A DNA stretch of 64,000 nucleotides from Flavobacterium tructae. GTDB lineage: Bacteria > Bacteroidota > Bacteroidia > Flavobacteriales > Flavobacteriaceae. Below are positions 1 to 8,543 of this stretch, piece after piece. The notes below the pieces were generated by a model. It had not been told where the DNA came from and ran no database searches. It saw only the letters and a program-made list of their open reading frames with translations. Within the stretch, counting starts at the first letter, position 1. Each line of letters begins with the position of its first letter. The stretch spans positions 41,677-105,676 of the forward strand of contig NZ_MUHH01000021.1 of the NCBI RefSeq assembly GCF_002217475.1. The letters run 5' to 3'. Position numbers and translations under genes: made by a program.

Positions 1-243
1 CTCAGCCCGACAATACTTCGTTCAGACAGACAACCTTGACTCTGCTCAAACAGACAACTTTAATTTACAAACAACAAACTATAAACCATAAACAACAAAC
101 AATTTTACTCCGTTTATCAACCTACAATTAAACGAATAAACGATGAAACAATTAAACACTCCCCTTAAATTACTATTCTAAAATTATAATTTCTTATACT
201 CATCTAAAAAAACTATTTTTGGTTTCTGTTAAAAAAGATTGAA
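1..243. other. Upstream intergenic region, low complexity
   Basis: I see no convincing gene end here. Around positions 60-110 there is A/C-rich low-complexity sequence with repeated short words built on aacaaac and ataaac. The right end holds the candidate promoter for the first gene. Whether a coding region lies just left of the window cannot be judged. Confidence 0.4.
190..221 (+). promoter_or_regulatory. Candidate Bacteroidota promoter for the GH10-like gene
   Basis: TATTTTTG at 214-221 fits the Bacteroidota -7 consensus TAnnTTTG. A TTTC at 190-193, 20 nt upstream, is a weak match to the -33 TTTG box. The start codon at 244 would give a leader of roughly 15-20 nt. Pattern match only. Confidence 0.4.
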
Positions 244-1815
244 ATGCATAAAAATCAGCAACTATTATTCTCTATTCTATTTTTATTTTTCTTCGGATGG
301 AAATCCGATGCACAGGAAAAAACACTTTACCCTAAAAACGAATTTAGAGGGGTCTGGATTGCAACTGTGGTCAACATCGACTGGCCTAAAACGGCTAAAG
401 ACAGCGTAGAAAAAGAAAAAGCGGACTATCTTGAGATTTTAGAAGCTTATAAAAAATTAAACTACAACGCCGTAATAGTTCAGATTCGAAGCGTTGGAGA
501 TGCTTTATATCCAACAGAACTCGCACCATGGTCCCGTTTCCTGACAGGGAAAGAAGGACAGGCTCCCAATCCATATTACGATACCTTGGCCTGGATGATC
601 GAAGAAGCCCATAAAAGAGGTTTTGAATTTCACGCCTGGCTGAATCCTTATCGCGCTACTTTCGACCTGAACAAACAGCAGTTAAGTCCCGATCACGACA
701 TTTTTAAACATCCGGAATGGATGATTGAATACGCCGGAAAAATATATTACGATCCTGCATTACCTGAAGTTCAGGAACATTTAACTAAGGTGGTAAAAGA
801 AGTAGTTGACAAATACGATATCGATGCCATTCATTTTGACGACTATTTTTATCCGTATACTGTTCCGGGAAAAACCTTTAACGATACTGCCTCTTATAAA
901 AAATATGGAGCCGGACTAAGCATTGGTGATTGGCGTCGTGCAAATGTGAGCAACTTTGTACACACCATTTCGACCATGATCAAAACCAGCAAACCATGGG
1001 TACAATTCGGAATCAGTCCGTTTGGGGTGTGGCGCAATAAATCTCAGGATCCGAAGGGTTCCGAAACCCAATCGACTTCCAATTACGACGATTTGTATGC
1101 CGATCCTGTTTTATGGATGGACCAAAAATGGATCGATTACATCCTTCCTCAATTGTACTGGAGTATGAACAACCCAAGAGCTTCTTATTCAAAATTAGTC
1201 AAATGGTGGTCAGAGAACTCTAATAATACTGCGCTTTATATCGGACATGCCTCTTATAAAATCAGAGGAGACAATGACAAAAGCTGGAATTTTGCCAGCG
1301 AGATTCCAAATCAGATTGATTATGCGAGAAGCTTCAAAAAAGTAAGCGGAAGCGCGTATTTCAGCTCTAAATGGTTCATGAACAAAAACTTTGATATCGT
1401 TCGTCTTTTAGAAGAAAATCAATATAAATATCCGGCGCTTCCGGCTGCAGTACCCAATTTAAAGCACATTATAATCGATACACCGGTTTTCAGTGAGTAT
1501 TCAAAAGACAGCAGTAAATACACATTCACGATCAAAAGTCCGTTGAATACAAAAGTGCGCTACATCGTAATTTATGGCGGAGATCATGTTTCGAAAGTGG
1601 ACATTAATGACGCTACAAAAATTATCGATAAAATTACCGTTTACGAAACGAACGGAGTAATTTCATTCAGCATTCCTGCCGAAAAAATAAATCAGTACAA
1701 AGCCTGTGCCGTAACCTTTATTGATTATTATGCCAATGAAAGTACGCCCGCAGCTATCGACCTAAAAAAACCATTTAAACCTTATACCCCTGCCCAACCA
1801 AATGAAAACAGATAA
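244..1815 (+). CDS. Secreted glycosyl hydrolase-like family 10 (DUF187/GHL10) protein
   Basis: A 523-residue protein. It begins with a classic signal peptide (hydrophobic core at residues 7-18, likely cleavage after SDAQ near residue 24), so it acts outside the cytoplasm. The mature N-terminus carries the family signature FRGVWIATVVNIDWP, followed by a TIM-barrel-like region with DAIHFDDYFYPY (about residues 196-207) and ILPQLYWSMN. This is the GHL10/DUF187 family, related to GH10 and to YngK-like proteins, whose members are thought to act on peptidoglycan-type or other glycans. The last 120 residues look like a beta-sandwich (FN3-like) domain. It overlaps the following transporter gene by 14 bp, which suggests co-translation, and a NagZ-like gene lies 3 kb downstream. 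A role in cell-wall sugar recovery is inferred; the family call is firm. Confidence 0.85.
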   Translation: MHKNQQLLFSILFLFFFGWKSDAQEKTLYPKNEFRGVWIATVVNIDWPKTAKDSVEKEKADYLEILEAYKKLNYNAVIVQIRSVGDALYPTELAPWSRFLTGKEGQAPNPYYDTLAWMIEEAHKRGFEFHAWLNPYRATFDLNKQQLSPDHDIFKHPEWMIEYAGKIYYDPALPEVQEHLTKVVKEVVDKYDIDAIHFDDYFYPYTVPGKTFNDTASYKKYGAGLSIGDWRRANVSNFVHTISTMIKTSKPWVQFGISPFGVWRNKSQDPKGSETQSTSNYDDLYADPVLWMDQKWIDYILPQLYWSMNNPRASYSKLVKWWSENSNNTALYIGHASYKIRGDNDKSWNFASEIPNQIDYARSFKKVSGSAYFSSKWFMNKNFDIVRLLEENQYKYPALPAAVPNLKHIIIDTPVFSEYSKDSSKYTFTIKSPLNTKVRYIVIYGGDHVSKVDINDATKIIDKITVYETNGVISFSIPAEKINQYKACAVTFIDYYANESTPAAIDLKKPFKPYTPAQPNENR

Positions 1816-3124
1816 TAAACCATGGTTCTGGATTCCGTTTCTAAATTTCGCATCTGGATTGCCTTATGCCATAATTATCTCTGTTTCGGTAATTATGTAC
1901 AAAAATCTGGGAATATCAAACGAAGATATTGGCGTCTACACCAGTTTATTATACCTGCCTTGGGTGATAAAACCACTTTGGAGCCCTTTTATTGAGTTGA
2001 CAGGAACTAAGAGAAAATGGTTTTTATCGATGCAATTGCTCATCTCCATTGCTTTTTTGATCGTTGGATTTACGATTCCGACGAGTGGATTTTTCATGAT
2101 GACTTTAGCCATATTCTGGGTTGCCGCTTTTGCATCAGCCTCCAACGATATTGCCAGTGATGGTTTTTATTTATTGGTTTTACCCAAAGAGCAGCAATCT
2201 TTTTTCTTAGGAATCAGAAGTACCTTTTACAGACTTTCGATGCTTGCCGGAAATGGATTAATTGTTTTGCTTGCCGGTTATTTAGAACATAAATATGGCG
2301 ACAACACCAAAGCCTGGTCCTATACCATGATTATTGTTGGTTTATTAATGACATTTATTACCCTTTACAATTTCATTTTTACGCCGAAAGAAGAAATAAA
2401 CGCCTTAGAAAGTACAGATAAAACACATCATCAAAACTTTGCAACTATATTTATAAGTTTCTTTCAAAAAAAACAAATTGGAATAATTCTCGCTTTTATT
2501 CTTGTTTTCAGACTTGGCGAATCTCAATTACTTAAAATGTTAAGTCCTTTTTTATTGGACGGAAAGGAAGTAGGCGGAATGGGATTAGATACCGAAGCTG
2601 TTGGAATAATCTATGGAACTCTGGGGATTTTTGCTTTGACTGTTGGAGGAATTTTAGGCGGAATCGCACTTTCTAAACATGGTCTTACCAAATGGATGTT
2701 TCCTATGTTTTTGACCATGCACCTCCCTATTCTTGGTTTTATCGGACTGGCTCATTTTCAACCACAGGATATTTTCCATCTTCATATCAATTTATATTTT
2801 TTCGAAATTAACTCTCCTTTAAACCTCTATACCTGTATTACTGTTATTCTGGAACAATTTGGATACGGTTTTGGTTTCACAGGTTTTATGATGTATTTAA
2901 TTCATGTTGCAGAAGGAGAATCAAAAACGGCACATTATGCGCTTGCAACTGGTTTTATGGCATTAGGAATGATGCTTCCGGGAATGCTTAGTGGCTTTAT
3001 ACAAAAATATTTAGGTTATGAAAACTTCTTTATTTGGGTCGTAATCGCCACAATTCCGGGTCTTATTTTATCTCGTTTTTTAATATTCCCAAAAGATTTT
3101 GGAAAAAAGTCTGAAGAAGTTTAA
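1802..3124 (+). CDS. Major facilitator superfamily transporter, AmpG-like
   Basis: A 440-residue polytopic inner-membrane protein with about 12 hydrophobic segments. The N-terminal stretch FLNFASGLPYAIIISVSVIM and the early WVIKPLWSPFIE segment resemble the AmpG branch of the MFS, which imports muropeptide sugars (GlcNAc-anhydro-MurNAc). A central hydrophilic loop (about residues 197-225) separates the two six-helix halves. The start overlaps the GH10-like gene by 14 bp. With an exported glycosidase upstream and a NagZ-type enzyme downstream, import of cell-wall fragments is a plausible role. The MFS call is certain; the substrate is inferred. Confidence 0.8.
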   Translation: MKTDNKPWFWIPFLNFASGLPYAIIISVSVIMYKNLGISNEDIGVYTSLLYLPWVIKPLWSPFIELTGTKRKWFLSMQLLISIAFLIVGFTIPTSGFFMMTLAIFWVAAFASASNDIASDGFYLLVLPKEQQSFFLGIRSTFYRLSMLAGNGLIVLLAGYLEHKYGDNTKAWSYTMIIVGLLMTFITLYNFIFTPKEEINALESTDKTHHQNFATIFISFFQKKQIGIILAFILVFRLGESQLLKMLSPFLLDGKEVGGMGLDTEAVGIIYGTLGIFALTVGGILGGIALSKHGLTKWMFPMFLTMHLPILGFIGLAHFQPQDIFHLHINLYFFEINSPLNLYTCITVILEQFGYGFGFTGFMMYLIHVAEGESKTAHYALATGFMALGMMLPGMLSGFIQKYLGYENFFIWVVIATIPGLILSRFLIFPKDFGKKSEEV

Positions 3125-3146
3125 CCCCAAATCGAACATCTTACCT

Positions 3147-3488
3147 ATGGAGATCAATGAAAATTTACAGGCCGAACGAAACCTGAAAGCAATTGAATTG
3201 GAAAAAGCAGGAGAAACGGAGAAAGCAATTGCGTTATACGAACAAAATATCAACGAAGGTTTTAAAGGAAATCATCCTTACGACCGATTGGCAACCTTCT
3301 ACAAAAATCAGATTGATCTCGATAATGAGATTCGGGTTTTAGAAAAAGCCATTGTTGTTTTTGAAAAAATTACGCTCGAAGACCGACTCGAAGGTTTGCC
3401 GAAACTCTTCCGTTTCAAAAACCGACTCGAGAAAGCAATTGAAACTAAGAAGCAATTGGCAAAACAAAAGAAGGCAAAGTTGAAATAA
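3147..3488 (+). CDS. Small TPR-like hypothetical protein
   Basis: The open frame begins at 3099 inside the transporter gene, but I prefer the ATG at 3147, which lies beyond the transporter stop codon and gives 113 residues starting MEINENLQAERNLKAIELEK. The protein is highly charged and helical. The segment with EKAGETEKAIALYEQN and the spaced hydrophobics after it resemble one or two tetratricopeptide-type repeats, and the tail is Lys-rich. There is no signal peptide or membrane segment, so it should be cytoplasmic. TPR-like proteins usually mediate protein contacts. The specific function is unknown. Confidence 0.6.
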   Translation: MEINENLQAERNLKAIELEKAGETEKAIALYEQNINEGFKGNHPYDRLATFYKNQIDLDNEIRVLEKAIVVFEKITLEDRLEGLPKLFRFKNRLEKAIETKKQLAKQKKAKLK

Positions 3489-3518
3489 AACATCAATCTC
3501 TAAAACTACAGAAAAAGC

Positions 3519-4406
3519 ATGAAAACAAAGATCTGTATTATTACATTGATTATCCTATCAATATTATCATGCAGACAAAATGATGAAAATAAAAACAAAC
3601 TGTCAGACCAAAAAAAGTCTGCTGCCAAAACATTTGAGCAAAAAGAAAAGAAACGTTTAGAGAAAAGGGCCGAAATCGAAAAACAGGACAGAATTGATAA
3701 TTTAAAATTAGATAAAGTTTTATCTGAAGCTTTGAAAATTGCTATTCAAAATATTGGCAAAGATAAATTTCAAAAAAAATATACGGTCAAAACTGACCAG
3801 GATTACAACATTAAGGTTGAAATGAATATGGATAATCATTTCACCAAAAACGCTCCACACTTAATTATTTGGAGATATGGAGCAGATAAATTATGTATTG
3901 ATATATATTCTAAAAATGGTAAAAAATTAAAAAAAGTACTATCGCACGATGAATGGTCGATGACTTATAGAAACGATACTATTAGAGACATTAATGGCGA
4001 TGGATTAAAGGATTTCGTTGTAAATTGGTACGGTTCTGTGGGGTGTTGTCTAAAAGCATTTAGTAACGTTTATTTGCTTAGGAAAGACCATAAATCATTT
4101 TCCACTGATTTTGAATTTATCAATCCAACCTTCTCCCCTAAGGAAAAAATAATCAGAGGTATTTGTTACGGACATCCGGCAGAAACTGAAATGTATAAAT
4201 ACAAATGGAATGGAGAAGCTGTTGATACCATTGAATTTGTGAGCTATGAAAAAAATATCAAAGATCAAAAAACCGGAAAAATAATCATTTCGAAAAACCG
4301 CTCTTACAATAATAAAAAAATAATAGAACGACTCAATTCTGTACCAAACGAATATCAAAAAATTGAAGGTTATGACTGGTTTACTGGAAATCTTGATAAT
4401 AATTAA
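3519..4406 (+). CDS. Hypothetical lipoprotein
   Basis: A 295-residue protein with a lipoprotein signal peptide: a hydrophobic N-terminus followed by the lipobox ILSC with Cys18 as the likely lipidation site. A Lys/Glu-rich linker (residues 20-60) precedes a globular domain. Residues around 155-165 read DINGDGLKDFVVNW, an FG-GAP/dockerin-like calcium-loop pattern often seen in secreted Bacteroidota proteins. I do not recognise the family. It is transcribed with its neighbours by orientation and short gaps (30 bp upstream, 26 bp downstream). It is probably anchored in the outer membrane or faces the periplasm. Confidence 0.6.
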   Translation: MKTKICIITLIILSILSCRQNDENKNKLSDQKKSAAKTFEQKEKKRLEKRAEIEKQDRIDNLKLDKVLSEALKIAIQNIGKDKFQKKYTVKTDQDYNIKVEMNMDNHFTKNAPHLIIWRYGADKLCIDIYSKNGKKLKKVLSHDEWSMTYRNDTIRDINGDGLKDFVVNWYGSVGCCLKAFSNVYLLRKDHKSFSTDFEFINPTFSPKEKIIRGICYGHPAETEMYKYKWNGEAVDTIEFVSYEKNIKDQKTGKIIISKNRSYNNKKIIERLNSVPNEYQKIEGYDWFTGNLDNN

Positions 4407-4432
4407 TCTTCAAAACTAACCTATTTAACATC

Positions 4433-4882
4433 ATGAATAATCTAAAGCGAACAAACTCAGACGATACTGATTTTAAAAATTTAGTAGTTTTATTAGATCA
4501 GGATTTAAAGATCAGAGATGGAGACGACCATGCCTTTTACAATCAATTCAACAAAACCGATCTCATCAAACATGTTGTCGTTTTTTATGAAAATGATATA
4601 GCAGTTGGTTGTGGTGCTTTCAGGGAAAAAGAAAAAGATACGGTCGAAATCAAACGCATGTTTGTACATCCGGATTTCCGCAAAAGAGGAATTGCTTCTC
4701 AGGTGCTGGCAGAACTGGAACAATGGGCTAAGGAAATTGAATACCGTTATACGATTTTAGAAACCGGTAAAAATCAACCGGAAGCCATCAGCTTATACCA
4801 AAAATTAGGCTACACTATCATTCCAAACTATCCGCCTTACGAGAAAATGGAAAATAGTGTTTGTATGAAAATGACTTTATAA
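4433..4882 (+). CDS. GNAT family N-acetyltransferase
   Basis: A 149-residue soluble protein of typical GNAT size. Residues 77-90 show the acetyl-CoA loop: the beta-strand VEIKRMFVHPDFRKRGIA contains the R-x-x-G-I/A pyrophosphate-binding signature (motif A). The NQPEAISLYQKLGYT segment near residues 117-131 is motif B with the usual helix and Tyr. The acceptor substrate cannot be told from sequence. The stop codon is 2 nt before the start of the glycoside hydrolase family 3 gene, so the two are probably translated together. Confidence 0.8.
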   Translation: MNNLKRTNSDDTDFKNLVVLLDQDLKIRDGDDHAFYNQFNKTDLIKHVVVFYENDIAVGCGAFREKEKDTVEIKRMFVHPDFRKRGIASQVLAELEQWAKEIEYRYTILETGKNQPEAISLYQKLGYTIIPNYPPYEKMENSVCMKMTL

Positions 4883-4884
4883 CA

Positions 4885-6498
4885 ATGAAAATGACAGCAC
4901 AAGCATTAAGACAAAAAGTGGGACAATTCTTTTTTCCTGCAGTTTTTATAAACGATACCGAAGAAAACATTCAGGAAACTGAACGTTTAATAAAAGAACA
5001 CAACATTGGCGGACTTACCTTTTTCCACAGTCGTGCCAGTGCTGCAACAAACTACGAAAGCAAGAAAAAAGTTGAATTCAATGACGACAGCTATCAAAAA
5101 ATAAAAGCCCTGATTGTCCGTTATCAAAACGCTGCCACTACCCCTCTCCTAATCAGCATTGATGCCGAATGGGGCTTGGCCATGCGTATTGAAAAAACAC
5201 CGCAGTACCCCTACGCCATTACGTTAGGCGCCTTACCGGAAGATAAATCGAATCTGGTTTATGAAGTGGGGAAACAAATTGGTTTAGATTTAAAAGCTGC
5301 CGGGATTCACTACAATCTTTCTCCTTTAGCCGACATTAACAACAACCCGAACAACCCCGTAATTGGCTATCGTTCTTTTGGTGAAAACAAAGAAAAAGTA
5401 GCTCATTTTGCTGTGGAATATCTTAAAGGCATGTCCGAAGTGGGAATTTTAGGCTGTCTGAAACACTTTCCCGGACATGGTAATACTAATGTCGATTCGC
5501 ATCTGGGGTTACCGGTTTTAAGCGAGACTTTAGAAGAATTACTTGAAAACGAGCTATACCCTTTTATTAAAGGAATTGAACACAATGTCGATTCGATTAT
5601 GATTGGGCATTTAGCAGTTCCAAGTTTGAATGAAGGAAAAAATACTTCGGCAACTTTATCAAAACCTATTATTGAAACACTTTTACGAGAAAAACTGGGT
5701 TACGATGGTCTGGTCATTTCTGACGCGCTGAACATGCATAGTGTTTCTAAATTATACGAAACCAAAGGGGAATTAGAATGGGAAGCCTTTAATGCAGGTA
5801 ATGATATTTTATGTTTCGCCGAAAATGTACCCGAAGGAATCGAAGCCATTCTACAAAATGCTTCTCCGGAACGTATTGAAGAAAGTTTCAACCGAATCAT
5901 CAAAGCCAAACAAAAAGTTGGAATTCTGGCTGAAAATCACTTTACTTCAGGTGAACTAAATTTCGAAAGAGCATCAGCTTTAAACCTTGAAATTGCTCAA
6001 AATTCCATCACAAAAATCATTGATGATTTCACCATCGAACAGATTTTTGAAGCGCAAAAAAACAACCAGTTAGCGAAGCTGAGTTTATACAAAAACACGA
6101 AAAATCCGTTTTTTCAGACTTTAAGTACCGTACTAAATTCAGCAGAATTTGCTTTTGAGAATGCCGAAGATTCATCCATTTCAGAAATCAAAAAAGGTCT
6201 CGAGCCATTCGAAACCGTTATTATTTCTTTGTTTGTTCCTAAAGCAAAACCAATGAATAATTTCGAAATCGATGATGAAGTTTTAGAATTACTTTCCGAC
6301 CTTCTTCAAACCAAAAAGTGCCTGCTTTACGTTTTCGGAAATCCTTATGTTTTGCCAATAATTCCGAATCTTTCTAAAGCTTCCCGAATTATTCAGGTGT
6401 ATCAGGATTTCGAAGAATTTCAAAAAAATGCAGGAATTCAATTTCTTGAAAATAATATCTACAGAGGAAACCTACCCGTAAATATTGAAATCCAATAA
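4885..6498 (+). CDS. Glycoside hydrolase family 3, NagZ-type beta-N-acetylhexosaminidase
   Basis: I place the start at the ATG at 4885, 2 nt after the GNAT stop; the frame stays open upstream to a TTG at 4861 that lies inside the GNAT gene. The protein is about 537 residues. It has the family 3 TIM barrel with KHFPGHGNTNVDSHLGLP, the NagZ hallmark loop that carries the Asp-x-His general acid/base pair, and GLVISDALNMHSV, which holds the Asp nucleophile. NagZ enzymes remove GlcNAc from GlcNAc-anhydro-MurNAc peptides. No signal peptide is visible, so it is probably cytoplasmic, as expected for recycling. It is longer than the single-domain NagZ of E. coli, with roughly 190 extra C-terminal residues. 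Co-location with an AmpG-like transporter supports the recycling role. Confidence 0.8.
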   Translation: MKMTAQALRQKVGQFFFPAVFINDTEENIQETERLIKEHNIGGLTFFHSRASAATNYESKKKVEFNDDSYQKIKALIVRYQNAATTPLLISIDAEWGLAMRIEKTPQYPYAITLGALPEDKSNLVYEVGKQIGLDLKAAGIHYNLSPLADINNNPNNPVIGYRSFGENKEKVAHFAVEYLKGMSEVGILGCLKHFPGHGNTNVDSHLGLPVLSETLEELLENELYPFIKGIEHNVDSIMIGHLAVPSLNEGKNTSATLSKPIIETLLREKLGYDGLVISDALNMHSVSKLYETKGELEWEAFNAGNDILCFAENVPEGIEAILQNASPERIEESFNRIIKAKQKVGILAENHFTSGELNFERASALNLEIAQNSITKIIDDFTIEQIFEAQKNNQLAKLSLYKNTKNPFFQTLSTVLNSAEFAFENAEDSSISEIKKGLEPFETVIISLFVPKAKPMNNFEIDDEVLELLSDLLQTKKCLLYVFGNPYVLPIIPNLSKASRIIQVYQDFEEFQKNAGIQFLENNIYRGNLPVNIEIQ

Positions 6499-6566
6499 CT
6501 TACAAAGATTAAATAGCTATATATAACCAAAAACTATCACCTAATAAATATTAATAATTACTTCTT

Positions 6567-6599
6567 ATTGTAAGAATACGCACTTATGCCCTACTTTTG
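6567..6599 (+). promoter_or_regulatory. Candidate promoter of the peroxiredoxin gene
   Basis: TACTTTTG at 6592-6599 matches TAnnTTTG. ATTG at 6567-6570 is a near match to the -33 box, with a 21-nt spacer. The start codon is 36 nt downstream of the -7 element. Pattern match only; any peroxide-responsive operator is not recognisable by eye. Confidence 0.5.
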
Positions 6600-6635
6600 C
6601 ACCAGAAATAAATTTTTAACTTTAAAACGAAAAAT

Positions 6636-7274
6636 ATGTCTTTAGTAGGAAAAAAATTCCCAAGTATTGCAGTTGATGCTATCTCTGAAATGGGTGATAA
6701 TTTAAAAATCAACATTTTTGAAGAAGCAGTAAACAACAACAAAAAAGTATTATTGTTTTGGTACCCAAAAGATTTCACTTTTGTTTGCCCAACTGAATTA
6801 CACGCCTTCCAAGCTGCTTTACCAGAATTTGAAAAAAGAAATACTATCGTAATCGGAGCTTCATGTGATACAAACGAAGTACACTTTGCATGGTTAAACA
6901 CACCAAAAAACAACGGTGGAATCGAAGGTGTTACTTACCCAATCTTAGCAGATACAAACCGTAACTTAGCTAACATTTTAGGTATTCTTGACATCGAAGC
7001 TACAAGCTACAGCGAAGAAACTGATTCAGTTATCATCGAAGGTTCAAATGTACCATACAGAGCTACTTACTTAATTGACGAAACTGGAAAAATCTTCCAC
7101 GAAAGTGTTAACGATATGCCATTAGGACGTAACGTAAACGAATATTTAAGAATGGTTGATGCTTACACTCACATTCAAACTAAAGGTGAAGTTTGTCCTG
7201 CAAACTGGGAAGCCGGAAAAGAAGCAATGTCTGCTGACAGAATCAGTACTGCTGAGTATTTGAGCGCTAATTAA
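6636..7274 (+). CDS. Typical 2-Cys peroxiredoxin (AhpC/Prx1 family)
   Basis: A 212-residue protein that reduces hydrogen peroxide and alkyl hydroperoxides. The peroxidatic Cys51 sits in FWYPKDFTFVCPTELHAF and the resolving Cys187 in GEVCPANW, the two-cysteine layout of Prx1/AhpC enzymes. The C-terminal helix is longer than in E. coli AhpC. A thioredoxin gene lies about 230 bp downstream and could be the reductant, since no ahpF is present. Codon use is notably biased, as in highly expressed genes. It is likely cytoplasmic and abundant. Confidence 0.92.
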   Translation: MSLVGKKFPSIAVDAISEMGDNLKINIFEEAVNNNKKVLLFWYPKDFTFVCPTELHAFQAALPEFEKRNTIVIGASCDTNEVHFAWLNTPKNNGGIEGVTYPILADTNRNLANILGILDIEATSYSEETDSVIIEGSNVPYRATYLIDETGKIFHESVNDMPLGRNVNEYLRMVDAYTHIQTKGEVCPANWEAGKEAMSADRISTAEYLSAN

Positions 7275-7278
7275 GCTG

Positions 7279-7481
7279 CTAAGATACTAAGGTTCTGAGA
7301 TGCTAAGTTTTTTAACTTAACTTTTGAATCTTACATATAGTTCTACAATAAAAGTCAAGAGATTCTAAGATTAAACTTAGATCTTAGAATCTCAACGACT
7401 TAAAAAACTATCAAATAAATCCACACAAAGTTATTCGGTTCGAGAGCAAAAACTTAGCATCTCAGAACCTTAGCAACTTAG
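7279..7481. repeat. Long inverted repeat between peroxiredoxin and thioredoxin genes
   Basis: Two 33-nt arms, 7279-7311 and 7449-7481, are reverse complements at 30 of 33 positions. Both are built from the recurring word ctaag. Inside the loop is a second, perfect 13-bp inverted repeat (7359-7371 and 7381-7393) with a 9-nt loop, made of the same words. The structure fills almost the whole gap. It may be a dispersed intergenic element, an RNA hairpin that tunes readthrough, or an mRNA-stability element; sequence alone does not decide. Confidence 0.75.
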
Positions 7482-7500
7482 TGTCTTAAAAATAAAAACT

Positions 7501-7809
7501 ATGTTAATCGACTTAAACGAAGATACATTAGCAGATTTAGTTGCTAAAAACGAAAAAGTAGTAGTGCAATATTCAGCTTCATGGTGTGGAAATTGCCGTA
7601 TTATGAAACCAAAATTCAAAAAATTAGCCACAGAAAACGAAGCTATCACTTTTGTTTTGGTTGATGCTGAAAATTCACCGGAATCAAGAAAATTAGCCAA
7701 TGTAAGCAACCTGCCTACGTTCGCAACCTTTGTAAACGGACAATTGGTTGGAGAAACTCAAACCAACAAACAAGAAGTTTTAATCGACTTGGTAAACGCG
7801 ATCGCGTAA
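7501..7809 (+). CDS. Thioredoxin-family protein
   Basis: A 102-residue single-domain thioredoxin fold. The redox site is WCGNC at residues 28-32 (CGNC rather than the classical CGPC), which should shift the redox potential. NLPTF near residues 76-80 supplies the cis-proline. There is no signal peptide, so it is cytoplasmic. Its position between a 2-Cys peroxiredoxin and Tpx suggests that it recycles one or both. The protein is slightly short and lacks the extended N-terminal strand of E. coli TrxA. Confidence 0.85.
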   Translation: MLIDLNEDTLADLVAKNEKVVVQYSASWCGNCRIMKPKFKKLATENEAITFVLVDAENSPESRKLANVSNLPTFATFVNGQLVGETQTNKQEVLIDLVNAIA

Positions 7810-7810
7810 A

Positions 7811-7890
7811 TAGATTGTTAGATTTTTAGACGGTTAGATTTTTTGAACCTTATCTAAAAATCCAATAATCGAGTAATCTAAAAATCTAGA
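7811..7890. repeat. Second inverted repeat, between thioredoxin and the small conserved gene
   Basis: Arms 7811-7830 and 7853-7872 pair at about 17 of 20 positions, and a further copy of the tctaaaaatcta-type word follows up to 7890. It begins immediately after the thioredoxin stop and ends just before the next ATG. The words (agattttta, tctaaaaat) differ from those of the repeat upstream of the thioredoxin gene, but the architecture is the same. Confidence 0.6.
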
Positions 7891-7893
7891 AAA

Positions 7894-8151
7894 ATGAAAT
7901 TACCCGTAATAAAGCAGTTAACCCAATTTATCGAAGAAAACGATCAGGATTATATCATTGAAACTATCGAAGTTTTAGAAGCAATGACTGAAATTCCGTC
8001 TTTAAAAGATGAAGAATTAGATGTAATTGGCGAATTAATTTCGAATATGTATGGTGCGCTTGAAGTACACAAAATGGTAGTTCAGGGCACTGATAAAAAA
8101 GAAGCTCTAAATGCGTTTATGAAACGTGTTTTAGGTTCCATCGATAAATAA
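7894..8151 (+). CDS. Small conserved hypothetical protein (possibly DUF6952)
   Basis: An 85-residue, acidic, largely helical protein with no signal peptide or membrane segment and no cysteines. From memory, very similar short proteins (possibly named DUF6952) follow the thioredoxin gene in many flavobacteria; I cannot confirm the family number. Its fixed place beside peroxiredoxin and thioredoxin suggests a link to thiol or peroxide metabolism, but no catalytic motif is visible. A rho-independent terminator follows 35 bp after the stop. Confidence 0.65.
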   Translation: MKLPVIKQLTQFIEENDQDYIIETIEVLEAMTEIPSLKDEELDVIGELISNMYGALEVHKMVVQGTDKKEALNAFMKRVLGSIDK

Positions 8152-8186
8152 TCGAGCATACAAATAAAAAAAACATGACAAGAGAA

Positions 8187-8215
8187 AGCGTTTCAATTTT
8201 GAGGCGCTTTTTTTT
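8187..8215 (+). terminator. Rho-independent terminator
   Basis: A 9-10-bp stem (agcgtttcaa pairing with ttgaggcgct, two G-U pairs) with a 2-4-nt loop, followed by eight or nine T residues. It closes the peroxiredoxin, thioredoxin and small-gene unit. Confidence 0.85.
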
Positions 8216-8261
8216 AGTTTTCAGTTTTCTGTCTCAGTTTACAGTCACACTCTCAATTTAA

Positions 8262-8447
8262 TCCACGAGTGTCCTCCTGAGCGAAGTCGAAGGAGACCCA
8301 AGCGATAGCGAATAGGCGAAGCAGATCACACAAGAAACTCTAAAATCAAAATTACCACTCTTTATCGATTCACTAGTGCGATTTCTCCTTCGTCGAAATG
8401 ACCTACTTTGTGATAAATCCAAAATAATTCGTGAATTCGTGGCTATT
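8262..8447. repeat. Probable dispersed intergenic repeat
   Basis: This fills most of the 8152-8543 gap beyond the terminator. It contains an inverted pair (cgaaggaga at 8288-8296 with tctccttcg at 8384-8392) embedded in the words gagcgaagtcgaaggaga and tctccttcgtcgaaatgac. It ends with aattcgtgaattcgtggct at 8426-8444. I recall near-identical phrases scattered between genes in Flavobacterium genomes. The open frame crossing it on the minus strand (8258-8455) is not credible as a gene. Confidence 0.55.
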
Positions 8448-8487
8448 AACCCCACCTTAATCTCTCCTTAAACCCATCAACAAATAC

Positions 8488-8518
8488 TTTTAGATTCGAA
8501 TATTAATCCTTACTTTTG
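8488..8518 (+). promoter_or_regulatory. Candidate tpx promoter
   Basis: TACTTTTG at 8511-8518 is the same -7 octamer as at the peroxiredoxin gene. The upstream box is weak (TTTT at 8488-8491, 19-nt spacer). The start codon is 25 nt downstream. Confidence 0.45.
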
Positions 8519-8543
8519 AACCTCATTAATTTAAATAAAAATC

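Noticed and set aside
8258..8455. 65-residue minus-strand ORF upstream of tpx
   Set aside because: It coincides with repeat-like intergenic sequence, is Arg/Ser-rich without protein-like patterning, and lacks any start context.
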